DNA from: Odoribacter laneus YIT 12061
Lineage (GTDB): Bacteria; Bacteroidota; Bacteroidia; Bacteroidales; Marinifilaceae
Direction of reading: 5' to 3'
Assembly: GCF_000243215.1 (NCBI RefSeq)
Contig: NZ_JH594596.1
Coordinates: 1,648,892 to 1,712,891, forward strand
DNA length: 64,000 nucleotides
Each line of letters opens with the position of its first letter. The first letter of the stretch is position 1. A program made the position numbers and the translations under genes. The notes below the pieces were generated by a model. That model saw only the letters and a program-made list of their open reading frames with translations. It did not search any database and was not told the DNA's origin. Shown one piece after another: positions 1-9,394 of this stretch.

Positions 1-181
1 CGTGGGGGAAATAATTATTATAAACAGATACATCGGAGAAATAATTTTCAAAATAAATTTTACATATAGCTTTAATATTCTGAACTTTATACAAAGGTAT
101 TCTCTCCTCTATTCTCCCCCCTCTTAGAAACGATTCGATCAGATTCAGCAAAAAAGGTCCGTCCCCGTGGGGGAAATAATT
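1..181. repeat. short direct repeats in the left-edge intergenic region
   Basis: A 16-bp word, CGTGGGGGAAATAATT, occurs at 1-16 and again at 166-181, where it abuts the poxB stop codon. A weaker copy (CGGAGAAATAATTTT) lies at 34-48. The rest is AT-rich and non-coding. CAAAGGTA at 92-99 reads TACCTTTG on the minus strand, a possible -7 element for a minus-strand gene beyond the left edge. The first copy touches the window edge, so the repeat set may continue outside. Confidence 0.5.
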
Positions 182-182
182 T

Positions 183-1922
183 TTACAATACTTCCCGAAT
201 ATGTTTGTAATTGGAATGAATGGTATCTATTATTTCCCGGCTTTTCCCACTCATCAATAATTTATACATGGACCGTACAAAACCGGTCATCTGAGCCCAT
301 TCCACTTTTGGCGGCATAGCTAAAGCATCTGGGTCGGTCTTGATATCGACTAATACCGGACCTTCTCTTTTAAATACCTCTTTTAAAACCGGCATGACCT
401 CCCCCGGAGCTAGTATACTATACCCTGGAATTTCCATGGCTTCAGCTACCCGGCTATAATCCGGATTTAACATATCAGTCTGCCAATCCGGTAGCCCGGC
501 CACCTCCATCTCCAATTTTACCATTCCCAACGCCCGATTATTAAAGACAATGATTTTTATAGGAAGATGATATTGTACAATGGTACTCAAATCACCCAAC
601 AACATCGATAATCCCCCGTCCCCACACAAAGCCACCACCTGCCGGTCCGGAAAAGCCAAGGCTGCCCCGATAGCCTGCGGCATAGCATTCGCCATGGAAC
701 CGTGATTGAAGGATCCCAGCATTTTCCGTTTTCCGGTAGCCTGTAAATAACGGGCTCCCCATACGCAGGTCATCCCCGTATCGACGGTAAAGATTGCATT
801 TTCCTTGGCTAATCCGTTGATGATAGACATGACAAATTCCGGATGAATACGTTCCTCACTCCCCCTTTCTTCTACATAAGTGTTCAACCGTTTTCTCACT
901 TTTGCATAATCCGCCAACTGTTTTTTCAGGAAAGAATCGTCGGCATGCGGTTCTATCAGAGGAATAAGAGCCCGCAAGGTCGTTTTTATATCCCCGCAAA
1001 GCCCCATCTGTATTTTAGCTCTCCTCCCCAATCGCTCCGGATTGATATCCACTTGCACGATTGTATTGTGTTCCGGCATAAAAGAAGCATAAGGGAAATC
1101 CGTACCCAACATGAGGAGCACCTCCGCCTCATGCATACTATCATATCCGGAAGGCATTCCCAACAAACCCGTCATTCCTACTTCATAAGGATTATCGTAC
1201 TGGATTTCCATTTTACTTTTAAATGAATAGGCTACCGGAGCATTTAAAAGTCCCGCCAACTCCACTAACTCATCGTGGGCATCTTTTGCACCTATGCCAC
1301 AAAATAAAGTGATCTTGACCGCATGATTTAAAAGAGAAGCCAATTGCTGCAGTTCCCCTGGAGAAGGACAAATTTCAGCGGGAGCAGGAAAAATACAAGG
1401 AGAAGATAATCCCTTATCGGTAGCAGCTGAGGCCAAATCTCCAGGTATCCCGATGACAGCGACACCCTTACGGGTCAAAGCTTTCTGCATAGCTGCCTGC
1501 AACATCCGGGGTGCCTGTTCCGCAGTAATAGCCAGCTCGTTGTAAAAACTACAATCGCTGAATAATTTCAATGTATTGGTTTCCTGAAAATAATGGGTCC
1601 CGAATTCCTCCGAAACAATCGTCGAAGCAATCGCAATCACAGAAGCTCCCGAACGATGAGCATCATATAAGCCATTTATCAAATGCACATGACCGGGACC
1701 GCTACTTCCCCCACAGCAACCCAAACCACCGTGTAACTGAGCTTCCGCCCCCGCCGCAAAAGCCCCGGTCTCCTCGTGCCGTACATGTATCCATTGAATC
1801 TTTCCATTGCGCCTGACCGCATCATTTATCTGGTTTAAACTATCCCCTGTCACTGCATATATCCGTTTCACTCCGGCTTCAACTAACATTTCTACAATTT
1901 GTTCCGCTACCTTCTTTTCCAT
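183..1922 (-). CDS. poxB: pyruvate dehydrogenase (quinone) / pyruvate oxidase, PoxB family
   Basis: This 579-residue thiamine-diphosphate enzyme is very close in layout to E. coli PoxB (572 aa), which decarboxylates pyruvate to acetate and passes electrons via FAD to the quinone pool at the inner membrane. The N-terminal Pyr domain (about 1-180) carries TGDSLN and the catalytic Glu in RHEE (about 49-52). The middle FAD/DHS-like domain spans about 190-330. The C-terminal PP domain has GDGG at 434-437 followed by the FNN motif at 460-462, which binds Mg-ThDP. Whether the C-terminal tail binds membrane as in E. coli cannot be judged. The gene is monocistronic, with the tRNA-Glu unit running the other way upstream. 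Acetolactate synthase is a less likely reading because PoxB similarity runs through the first 160 residues. Confidence 0.88.
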   Translation of the reverse strand: MEKKVAEQIVEMLVEAGVKRIYAVTGDSLNQINDAVRRNGKIQWIHVRHEETGAFAAGAEAQLHGGLGCCGGSSGPGHVHLINGLYDAHRSGASVIAIASTIVSEEFGTHYFQETNTLKLFSDCSFYNELAITAEQAPRMLQAAMQKALTRKGVAVIGIPGDLASAATDKGLSSPCIFPAPAEICPSPGELQQLASLLNHAVKITLFCGIGAKDAHDELVELAGLLNAPVAYSFKSKMEIQYDNPYEVGMTGLLGMPSGYDSMHEAEVLLMLGTDFPYASFMPEHNTIVQVDINPERLGRRAKIQMGLCGDIKTTLRALIPLIEPHADDSFLKKQLADYAKVRKRLNTYVEERGSEERIHPEFVMSIINGLAKENAIFTVDTGMTCVWGARYLQATGKRKMLGSFNHGSMANAMPQAIGAALAFPDRQVVALCGDGGLSMLLGDLSTIVQYHLPIKIIVFNNRALGMVKLEMEVAGLPDWQTDMLNPDYSRVAEAMEIPGYSILAPGEVMPVLKEVFKREGPVLVDIKTDPDALAMPPKVEWAQMTGFVRSMYKLLMSGKSREIIDTIHSNYKHIREVL

Positions 1923-2005
1923 AATTATTGGTTTTATATTCCTATAAAACGCAATAAACCCAAAAATGTTAGGGAAACGGAAATTTTCACATTTTCAATT
2001 TTTCA

Positions 2006-2037
2006 TTTGGACAATTCAAAAAACAATTCTATTTTTG
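2006..2037 (+). promoter_or_regulatory. promoter of tRNA-Glu (Bacteroidetes type)
   Basis: TTTG at 2006-2009, a 20-bp spacer and TATTTTTG at 2030-2037 match the Bacteroidetes sigma-ABfr consensus TTTG-N19/21-TAnnTTTG. The tRNA begins 29 bp downstream. This is the best promoter match in the window. Confidence 0.75.
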
Positions 2038-2065
2038 TCCCGCCAATCTAAAATAGATTTTAAAA

Positions 2066-2140
2066 GGCGGTATCGTCTAGGGGTCAGGACGCAAGATTCT
2101 CATTCTTGAAACCCGGGTTCGATTCCCGGTACCGCTACCA
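2066..2140 (+). tRNA. tRNA-Glu (anticodon CTC)
   Basis: The cloverleaf is complete. The acceptor stem is GGCGGTA with TACCGCT (G1-U72 wobble). The anticodon stem CAAGA/TCTTG encloses loop TTCTCAT, giving anticodon CTC, which reads GAG. The T-arm is CCGGG-TTCGATT-CCCGG. The 3' CCA is genome-encoded (2138-2140). It has its own promoter upstream and a terminator starting at the next base, so it is a single-gene transcription unit. Confidence 0.95.
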
Positions 2141-2168
2141 GAGGTCCGTTTATACGGACCTCTTTTTT
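2141..2168 (+). terminator. rho-independent terminator of tRNA-Glu
   Basis: A perfect 9-bp stem, GAGGTCCGT / ACGGACCTC, with a 4-nt loop TTAT is followed by six T residues. It starts directly after the encoded CCA. Confidence 0.95.
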
Positions 2169-2226
2169 ATCGGCCGGAAAAAACCAGAGGCAGAAATACG
2201 TGAAAGTTTAAATTCGAAGAAAAGAT

Positions 2227-3780
2227 TCAGATCTTAATTTTCAATTTTTGACCAGGGCGGATATCTTTTACTTTACTTTCGCTAATACCGTTCCAACGCA
2301 TGATATCTTTATTGGAAACTCCCGGATATTTTTTGGCGATAGACCAAAGATTTTCTCCCTTTTTAACCGTATAGTATACAAATTCGCCGTCTATCGTTTC
2401 CACTTTCGGCGCATCCGTCTCATTGGTTACCTTACCGACATAAGTGGCCTTATTTTTATATTGGTTGGCTTTTTTAGCCGATACATAAATCACCAATTTT
2501 TGTCCGACCCGTATGGTCATCTTCCGGTTCAGATTGTTCCAATATTTCAAATCAGCTAAGCGTACATTAAATTTAGCGGCAATTGCTCCCGGCACATCTC
2601 CACTCTTTACAGTATATACCAAACGGGCTTTATCTCCAGAAACTCCACTTACATAAGCATACTTTTTAAACCGTTCGTTGGGATTTGCCGTACGGTCGCT
2701 GTCGTCAAAGTATACCTTTCTTTTGTAGGCAAATATGGAATCCTGATTATCGATAAAACCGGACACATAATTATACGGCATTTTCAAAACATAAGCTTTC
2801 CCGAAACCGGCCGGAATAATATCCTTAATATACTGCGGATTAATATCTCTCAATTCCTCCACCGACACCTCCATATTTTTACAAATCTGATCGAAATGCA
2901 AAGCCTTCTCGATAATCACAGTATCACATAAACGGGGTAAAGTACTCTCTATCGGGTAAATATTATGCTCTTTATAATAATTAAATGAATACATGGCAGC
3001 AATAAAAGCCGGCACATACCCGCGTGTTTCCCGGGGTAAATGATAATAAATATCCCAGTAATTTTTCTTACCTCCGGAACGGCGAATAGCCTTATTTACA
3101 TTTCCGGGACCGCAATTGTAGGCAGCAATCACCAGTATCCAGTCCCCATAAATATTATAAAGATCTTTCAGATAACAGATAGCAGCTTCCGTAGCCCTTG
3201 CCGGATCATAACGTTCATCGATATAGGAGTTAATCTCCAATTTATACATTTTACCGGTAGGATACATAAATTGCCATAATCCGCAAGCTCTGGCCCTGGA
3301 ACGGGCCACCGGATTCAACGCACTTTCAATTACCGGTAAATATTTCAATTCCAAAGGCATTGAATTCGCCGCCAGAACTTCCTCAAACAAAGGAAAATAA
3401 TATTCACTCAATCCCAGCATGGTAGCTAGCTGCTGACGCTTTTTCACCGTATACAATTCTATAAAATTCCGGACGATATTGTTATAAGACAATGTAATGG
3501 CAGAATTTAATGAATCCAGACGATATAAATAAACAGAATCCGGAAAGTAAGGAACCTGCCTGAAATTTTCCATTAAGAAAGTCGAATCCACATATTCCAT
3601 TTCCCGCTGAAATTCCTGGGACCACTGAGTATAAGATTCGTCAATTGTGCGAATAAACGAATCCGCAATACTATCCCGAAGAGATTGTTCTGTAACCAAC
3701 GTATCGTTCGATATACTTCCCTGAGCCTTTCCCATCGAACTGATTCCTAACAACACCAACACAACAAATAAACGCACCAT
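2227..3780 (-). CDS. mltD: membrane-bound lytic murein transglycosylase D with two LysM domains
   Basis: A 517-residue exported peptidoglycan lyase. Residues 1-19 form a signal peptide ending at GKAQ. The transglycosylase SLT domain spans about 130-260. Its probable catalytic Glu is in VIES (152), with GLWQFM at 167-172 and AYNCGPG at 220-226. Two LysM peptidoglycan-binding domains follow at about 388-433 and 468-516. The family cleaves the MurNAc-GlcNAc bond to give 1,6-anhydro ends. It is the last gene of the parA-parB-DUF5683-mltD operon, 11 bp after the DUF5683 gene. Unlike E. coli MltD there is no lipobox, so the protein is probably periplasmic or surface-tethered by LysM only. Confidence 0.92.
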   Translation of the reverse strand: MVRLFVVLVLLGISSMGKAQGSISNDTLVTEQSLRDSIADSFIRTIDESYTQWSQEFQREMEYVDSTFLMENFRQVPYFPDSVYLYRLDSLNSAITLSYNNIVRNFIELYTVKKRQQLATMLGLSEYYFPLFEEVLAANSMPLELKYLPVIESALNPVARSRARACGLWQFMYPTGKMYKLEINSYIDERYDPARATEAAICYLKDLYNIYGDWILVIAAYNCGPGNVNKAIRRSGGKKNYWDIYYHLPRETRGYVPAFIAAMYSFNYYKEHNIYPIESTLPRLCDTVIIEKALHFDQICKNMEVSVEELRDINPQYIKDIIPAGFGKAYVLKMPYNYVSGFIDNQDSIFAYKRKVYFDDSDRTANPNERFKKYAYVSGVSGDKARLVYTVKSGDVPGAIAAKFNVRLADLKYWNNLNRKMTIRVGQKLVIYVSAKKANQYKNKATYVGKVTNETDAPKVETIDGEFVYYTVKKGENLWSIAKKYPGVSNKDIMRWNGISESKVKDIRPGQKLKIKI

Positions 3781-3791
3781 TATCTTTCAGA

Positions 3792-4457
3792 TTAAAAATT
3801 TAAAGTTAAAGTGAGACCGACCGAATTTCCGTTTGCAGGCGTATAAAACGCATTCGGTTGAACATTAAAGCTCAGGTCTTCATTGATTTCAAAATCGTAA
3901 AAATGAGCCGATACACAAGCCTCAATTACTTGTATAGCATAGATAGCCCCCATTGTAATATAAAGTAAATCCCGGTTTCGTTTAAAACTGTCTTTCTTAT
4001 TTTTCAATTGAGTTTGAAAATTCAACTGCTGCTGGGGGGTAAAATTCTCAACCCCTCCTCCAATATACACTTTATCCCAGGAAGGATTTTGAGGATAAGG
4101 CAAATCAGGATCTTCGGCTTTAGCCTCAATATATAAAGTATAGTCGATAAAAGCTGTTTTATATTTTTTAAATTGCTTACTGTTCCAACTCAAGCCGTAT
4201 ACAGTAGCTCCCACTCCTCCGTATAAAATGGGCAATTTCCACCACCAGCCTTTTTTATTGTAGATCTGACCTGCCCCAGGCAATGCCAAAGCCAGAATAG
4301 TAGCCTTATGAGGAGAATGCGGTTTTTTATTTATAACTTCCTGAATTGAAAGTGTATCCGCTGCCACAAATAGTGTGTCAGGTTGGGGAGGAACATACTG
4401 AGCCCTAATTTCTATTCCCAGTACACAGATGAATAATATCAATAATAACTTCTTCAC
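3792..4457 (-). CDS. DUF5683 domain-containing membrane protein
   Basis: A 221-residue protein of unknown function. It has a cleavable signal (residues 1-19, ending EIRAQ) and hydrophobic segments around 52-90 (with the family hallmark PGAGQIYNKKGWWWKLP) and 164-185. It starts 9 bp after the parB stop and ends 11 bp before mltD, so it belongs to the same transcript. The position between parB and mltD is conserved in Bacteroidales, to my knowledge. An envelope role is inferred from signal, membrane segments and neighbours only. Confidence 0.85.
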   Translation of the reverse strand: MKKLLLILFICVLGIEIRAQYVPPQPDTLFVAADTLSIQEVINKKPHSPHKATILALALPGAGQIYNKKGWWWKLPILYGGVGATVYGLSWNSKQFKKYKTAFIDYTLYIEAKAEDPDLPYPQNPSWDKVYIGGGVENFTPQQQLNFQTQLKNKKDSFKRNRDLLYITMGAIYAIQVIEACVSAHFYDFEINEDLSFNVQPNAFYTPANGNSVGLTLTLNF

Positions 4458-4466
4458 GTTCTCCGA

Positions 4467-5357
4467 TTATCCTCCGACTTTATCCAGTAAACCAATAATT
4501 TTTTCCAGTTCGTCGTCCGATTTAAAACTGATCACTATCTTCCCTTTTCCGGTTTCGTTCCGTTTCAATTCGACTTTGGTATTAAATCGCTGAGCCAAAT
4601 GTTTCTGCAAAGCAATATAATCCCCGATTTCCGTTTTTTTCCGAGAAAGAGTTCTTTCTTCTCCTTCCGTTTTCGGATTTGCTAATTCCCGAACGATTTC
4701 TTCCACTTTTCTGACAGAAAAATCATACTTCAGAATTTGTTCGAAAATCATAAACTGAGTTTCCGGATCTTCAATGCCGATAATTGCCCTGGCATGCCCC
4801 ATACTGATCTTTTTATCCCGGATGGCCAATTGTATCGGCGCCGGTAACTTCAAAAGTCTCAGATAATTGGTAATAGTCGTTCTTTTTTTACCTACCCGTT
4901 CACTCAATCCGTCCTGAGTCAATTTACATTCATCCAATAAACGCTGATAACTGATAGCTACCTCTATTGCATTCAAATCTTCCCGTTGAATGTTTTCGAT
5001 CAAAGCCAATTCCAGCAAACTCTCGTCTTCGGTTTTACGGATATAGGCCGGAATCGTTTCTGCTCCTGCAATTTTAGAAGCACGGAAACGCCGCTCTCCG
5101 GCGATTATCTCATATTTACCCTCCTCTATAGCCCGTACAGTGATAGGTTGTACAATCCCTATCGACTTTATTGAAGCAGCCAATTCATTCAAAGCTTCCT
5201 CGTCAAATTCCGTCCTGGGTTGAAAAGGATTCGGACGAATATCTTCCAATCTCAGCTCTTGAATAGCAGCAACAGCTTCCGGCCGCTGCTTGGGATCTTC
5301 AGCCGCATCTGTAATCAGCGCTCCTAAACCTCTTCCCAATGCACTTCTTTTTACCAT
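4467..5357 (-). CDS. parB: chromosome-partitioning protein ParB
   Basis: A 296-residue ParB/Spo0J. It has the RGLGALI N-terminal box that interacts with ParA, the ParB/Srx nucleotide-binding domain (about 36-125, with GERRFR at 87-92, the CTP-binding/clamp motif of the family), the helix-turn-helix for parS (about 146-170) and a C-terminal dimerisation domain. It lies 107 bp downstream of parA. A near-consensus parS (TGTTTCACGTGAAACA) was not found by eye in this window. Confidence 0.95.
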   Translation of the reverse strand: MVKRSALGRGLGALITDAAEDPKQRPEAVAAIQELRLEDIRPNPFQPRTEFDEEALNELAASIKSIGIVQPITVRAIEEGKYEIIAGERRFRASKIAGAETIPAYIRKTEDESLLELALIENIQREDLNAIEVAISYQRLLDECKLTQDGLSERVGKKRTTITNYLRLLKLPAPIQLAIRDKKISMGHARAIIGIEDPETQFMIFEQILKYDFSVRKVEEIVRELANPKTEGEERTLSRKKTEIGDYIALQKHLAQRFNTKVELKRNETGKGKIVISFKSDDELEKIIGLLDKVGG

Positions 5358-5464
5358 ATTTCTAACATTACAACAGCTTTACACTATATCTTAAATTCCT
5401 TAAAAGATTATTTCTTCTTTTAGCCACACGGTATTTTCTTTATCTGAATGTTTCGGTTTTCTTT

Positions 5465-6238
5465 TTATTCCTCGTTGTTTTTCCGTAATAATTCTTTGGC
5501 CAGATTCAGATAATTTACCGTCCCCCGGCATTCTGCATCATAAAGGATAACAGGCTGTCCGTAACTGGGCGCTTCCGCTAATTTTGTATTCCGCTGGATA
5601 ATCGTTTCAAAAACCATATCTTCAAAATGCTTCTTTACCTCAGCTGCCACTTGATTGGACAATCTTAAACGAGCATCGTACATGGTCAGGACAAATCCCT
5701 CTATTTCCAATTCAGTATTCAAGCGTTTCTGGATAATTTTAATCGTATTGAGTAATTTTCCCAACCCTTCCAAAGCCAGATATTCACATTGAACCGGAAT
5801 AATGACAGAATTAGCAGCCGTAAGAGAATTAACCGTAATTAAACCCAAAGAAGGAGAACAATCGATAATCACATAATCGTAATTATCCCGGATCGAATTC
5901 AATATCTTGGATAAAACTTTCTCCCGATTTTCAAAATTAAGCATTTCCAATTCTGCTCCCACTAAATCAATATTAGAAGGCAACAAAAACAACCCTTCAA
6001 TCTCTGTCTTTAAAATAGCTTTCTCCGGCTCCAATCCATCCACAATACATTCATAGATCGTCGCATTCTCCAACTCTTTTAACTCATACCCCAAACCAGA
6101 CGTAGCATTTCCCTGCGGATCAGCATCTACTAACAAAACTTTTTTCTCCAGCACTGCCAAGCTAGCAGCCAAATTAACAGAAGTTGTCGTTTTCCCCACA
6201 CCTCCCTTTTGATTGGCAACAGCAATAATCTTAGACAT
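5465..6238 (-). CDS. parA: chromosome-partitioning ATPase ParA (Soj)
   Basis: A 257-residue deviant-Walker P-loop ATPase. The Walker A motif KGGVGKTT is at 11-18 with the signature lysine, Walker A' DADPQGN follows at about 40-46, and a Walker B-like IIDCSPSLG lies at about 124-132. The length and lack of an N-terminal HTH mark the chromosomal Soj type. It heads the operon with parB, DUF5683 and mltD. A possible minus-strand -7 element (CAAATTTA, 6407-6414) lies about 170 bp upstream in the AT-rich gap shared with the divergent AlkD-like gene. Confidence 0.96.
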   Translation of the reverse strand: MSKIIAVANQKGGVGKTTTSVNLAASLAVLEKKVLLVDADPQGNATSGLGYELKELENATIYECIVDGLEPEKAILKTEIEGLFLLPSNIDLVGAELEMLNFENREKVLSKILNSIRDNYDYVIIDCSPSLGLITVNSLTAANSVIIPVQCEYLALEGLGKLLNTIKIIQKRLNTELEIEGFVLTMYDARLRLSNQVAAEVKKHFEDMVFETIIQRNTKLAEAPSYGQPVILYDAECRGTVNYLNLAKELLRKNNEE

Positions 6239-6509
6239 AAATATCCATTTTAATTATGTGGTAAAAATACACATAAAAAGATAAACCTCCCTTTTTTCCC
6301 TTTATTTTTTAATAACAATAGAGCGTTTTTTACTAACACTATCTAAAAATTTCATTTCTTTCCTTTTCACAAACTGTATGGCAGTAAAAACGAACCGAAT
6401 GATCTGCAAATTTAAAATTGTTTGTTATTTTTATTATTTAAAAAGGAAAAAAGAAAAAGAAAAAAGCTTATTTTGAATTTTCATTTAACATCGTTTACAA
6501 AAAAATTTT

Positions 6510-7238
6510 ATGAATTCATCTGATATTGTCTGTGAATTAAAAGCTGCCGGTAATCCGGAAAAAGCCCGTCATCTCTCTCATTTTTTTAAAACCGGCAAAG
6601 GAGAATACGGAGAAGGAGATCTTTTCTTAGGAGTTACCGTACCGGAACAAAGAAATATTGCCCGGAAATACCACCAAGCCCCTCCCGAAGTGCTGGAAGA
6701 ACTGATCATTTCCCCCTGGCACGAATGCCGGCTGACCGCCTTGCTGATTTTAGTCTACCAATTTGAACACCGGAAAACAAAAGAAGAGCAGGAGAAATGC
6801 ATTGATTTTTATATTACCCATACCGATTATATCAATAACTGGGATCTGGTGGACCTTTCCTGTTATAAAATTCTGGGAAAATGGCTGGCAGACAAAGACC
6901 GTTCTCTCTTATACGACTGGGCCAGAGGCAATCATTTGTGGAAACAAAGAATCGCTATGGTCAGTTGTATGCATTTTATCCGGCAAGGAGATTTTAAAGA
7001 CGGATTAGCCATAGCAGATATATTACTGCAACATTCCCACGATCTTATTCAGAAAGCAGTAGGCTGGCTCCTCCGGGAAATCGGTAAAAAAGATAAACAG
7101 ACCCTGACGGACTTTCTGGCGAAGCGGTATAACCGAATGCCCCGGACCGCCCTCCGTTATGCGATCGAACGCTTTCCCGAAGAAGAAAGGAAAAGCTATC
7201 TGATCCGCAATTTTAAATCGGAGCGTCCCAACAGTTAA
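6510..7238 (+). CDS. DNA alkylation repair protein, AlkD-like
   Basis: A 242-residue all-helical HEAT-like repeat protein. The family (AlkC/AlkD) excises alkylated purines such as N3- and N7-alkyl adducts without base flipping. The motif NNWDLVDLS (109-117) supplies the Trp and Asp residues typical of the AlkD concave face. The start ATG at 6510 follows an A-rich stretch and is the first in frame. Transcription is divergent from parA. No operon partner follows; 232 bp separate it from the ABC-F gene. Confidence 0.85.
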   Translation: MNSSDIVCELKAAGNPEKARHLSHFFKTGKGEYGEGDLFLGVTVPEQRNIARKYHQAPPEVLEELIISPWHECRLTALLILVYQFEHRKTKEEQEKCIDFYITHTDYINNWDLVDLSCYKILGKWLADKDRSLLYDWARGNHLWKQRIAMVSCMHFIRQGDFKDGLAIADILLQHSHDLIQKAVGWLLREIGKKDKQTLTDFLAKRYNRMPRTALRYAIERFPEEERKSYLIRNFKSERPNS

Positions 7239-7470
7239 AGAATGAACAGCCACATTGCCGGATTCAGGCTTTACGGATTAAGGAAAGCAACTTCCCGATT
7301 GTCATCGTAATCCGAACCCAAGGTTCGTTAAACCGTGAGTTGCCAGACGAATGTCAAGCCAGTAGAAAGTATCGTTACCCCTCTCCGCATTTAAACATTT
7401 ATCCACTTGAACATTTCTATCAAATCCATAATTTTAATACCTTTGCTCCACATTCAGTATATTCAAATTT

Positions 7471-9348
7471 ATGATCAGTTATTTACAAGTAGAAAATTTA
7501 AGTAAACGTTTCGGCGAACAATTATTATTTGAAAACATCTCTTTCGGTATAGGAAAAAACCAAAAAGTATCCCTGATTGCCAAAAACGGGATGGGCAAAT
7601 CCACTCTCTTACAAATTATTGCCGGAAAAGACAGTCCGGAATCCGGAAGCGTTATTTTCCGTAACGATATTACAATTGGCTATTTAGAACAAAATCCCGC
7701 CCTCCAAGAGGAAAACACGGTTTTTGAAGAAGTTTTCAGTTCCGATTCTCCTATCTTAAATCTGATCAAAGCCTATGAAAAAGCTGTGGCTCAAAATGAC
7801 CTCCGGCAACTGGAAGAATTACTTCCCCAAATGGATACTTATAATGCCTGGGATTACGACAATACCATCAAACAGATTTTATCGGAGCTCAAAATAAACA
7901 CTTACGAAAAAAAGATTGCCCACCTGTCCGGAGGACAGCGAAAAAGAGTGGGCCTGGCTAAAGTTCTGATCAGCAATCCGGACTTTCTGATTCTGGATGA
8001 ACCGACCAATCACCTCGATATCGAAATGACAGAATGGTTGGAAGAGTATCTGGAAAAATCGAATGTAACCTTACTGATGGTTACCCACGACCGATATTTT
8101 CTGGATCGGGTGTGTTCCCACATCATCGAAATCGATGAATTCGGACTTTTCACTTACGAAGGAAATTATTCGTATTATTTGGAAAAACGAGCCCAACGGA
8201 TTGAAACCCGGAATGCAACCATAGACAAAGCCAAAAATCTGCTTCGGACAGAGCAGGAATGGATGCGTCGTATGCCACAGGCCCGTAGTCACAAAGCCCG
8301 TTACCGCATCGACAATTTCTATAAAATTAAAGAAATCGCTTCCCAGAAAACCGATGAAAAAACATTGGAACTGGACATCAAAGGCCAGCGTTTAGGAAAA
8401 AAAATCCTGGAACTGGAACATATCAGTAAAAGTTTTGAAAATCATACTCTGATTCAGGATTTCTCTTACAAATTTGTACGGGGTGAAAAAATCGGAATCG
8501 TCGGAAAAAATGGAATCGGAAAATCAACTTTTCTGAATATCATCACTCAGAATTTAGCTCCCGACAGCGGCACAATCGAAATCGGGGAAACCGTGGCATA
8601 CGGATATTATAAACAATCCGGGATACAATTTCAGGAAACAGACCGGGTAATCGACATTGTAAAGAATATAGCAGAACGTATCGATTTGGGAAACGGGCGC
8701 GTCTTATCCGCTTCTCAATTTCTGGAATATTTTCTCTTTACCGATAAACAGCAATATTCCCTGGTTGAAAAATTAAGCGGAGGGGAACGCAGACGCCTCT
8801 ATTTACTTACAGTCCTGATGCGTAATCCCAATTTTTTAATTCTGGATGAACCGACAAACGATTTGGACATTGTCACCCTAAATGTGCTGGAAGAATACCT
8901 GAAAAGTTTCAAGGGCTGCCTGCTTATCGTTTCACACGACCGTTTTTTTATGGATAAAGTTTCCGACCGGATTTTTGCCTTTGAAGGGAACGGAATAATC
9001 AAGGATTTCCCCGGGAATTATACTCAATATAAGAATAAAAAAGAGGAGGAAGAAGAACAACGGCAGAAAGAACAAAAAAAACAAACAACTCAGCAAGCTG
9101 CCGTACAACCTTCCGGGCCAACTGACAAAACGCAAAAGCGAAAACTCAGTTATAAGGAAAAGCTGGAAATGCAGCAACTGGAACAAGAAATAGAGCAATT
9201 GAATACAGAAAAGACCGATATAGAAACGGCCCTCAATTCCGGAACACTATCCAACGACCAATTGTTACAACAATCCCAACGGATAGCAAAAATTATTGAA
9301 TTGCTGGATGAAAAAGAAATGCGCTGGCTGGAACTAAGCGAAATATAA
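7471..9348 (+). CDS. uup: ABC-F family ATPase, Uup type
   Basis: A 625-residue soluble protein with two ABC domains and no membrane segments. NBD1 has Walker A KNGMGKST (about 38-45), signature LSGGQRKR and Walker B with LDEPTNHLD. NBD2 has [17 protein letters not shown] and LDEPTNDLD. The linker between them and a charged C-terminal coiled coil (about 555-625) are the Uup/ABC-F pattern. ABC-F proteins act on ribosomes; Uup is linked to resolving branched DNA intermediates and to ribosome stress. TACCTTTG at 7438-7445 with TTTC 20 bp upstream is a plausible promoter. An antibiotic-resistance ABC-F is less likely because of the Uup-like C-terminus. Confidence 0.85.
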   Translation: MISYLQVENLSKRFGEQLLFENISFGIGKNQKVSLIAKNGMGKSTLLQIIAGKDSPESGSVIFRNDITIGYLEQNPALQEENTVFEEVFSSDSPILNLIKAYEKAVAQNDLRQLEELLPQMDTYNAWDYDNTIKQILSELKINTYEKKIAHLSGGQRKRVGLAKVLISNPDFLILDEPTNHLDIEMTEWLEEYLEKSNVTLLMVTHDRYFLDRVCSHIIEIDEFGLFTYEGNYSYYLEKRAQRIETRNATIDKAKNLLRTEQEWMRRMPQARSHKARYRIDNFYKIKEIASQKTDEKTLELDIKGQRLGKKILELEHISKSFENHTLIQDFSYKFVRGEKIGIVGKNGIGKSTFLNIITQNLAPDSGTIEIGETVAYGYYKQSGIQFQETDRVIDIVKNIAERIDLGNGRVLSASQFLEYFLFTDKQQYSLVEKLSGGERRRLYLLTVLMRNPNFLILDEPTNDLDIVTLNVLEEYLKSFKGCLLIVSHDRFFMDKVSDRIFAFEGNGIIKDFPGNYTQYKNKKEEEEEQRQKEQKKQTTQQAAVQPSGPTDKTQKRKLSYKEKLEMQQLEQEIEQLNTEKTDIETALNSGTLSNDQLLQQSQRIAKIIELLDEKEMRWLELSEI

Positions 9349-9394
9349 ATCACGAATTTCGGTTCATTTTCATATTTTTGGATAGATAAATAGA

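Noticed and set aside
7239-7470. possible RNA gene or terminator after the AlkD-like gene
   Set aside because: Only a weak 7-bp pairing (CGGATTA/TAATCCG at 7274-7280/7308-7314) with a long loop and no T tract.
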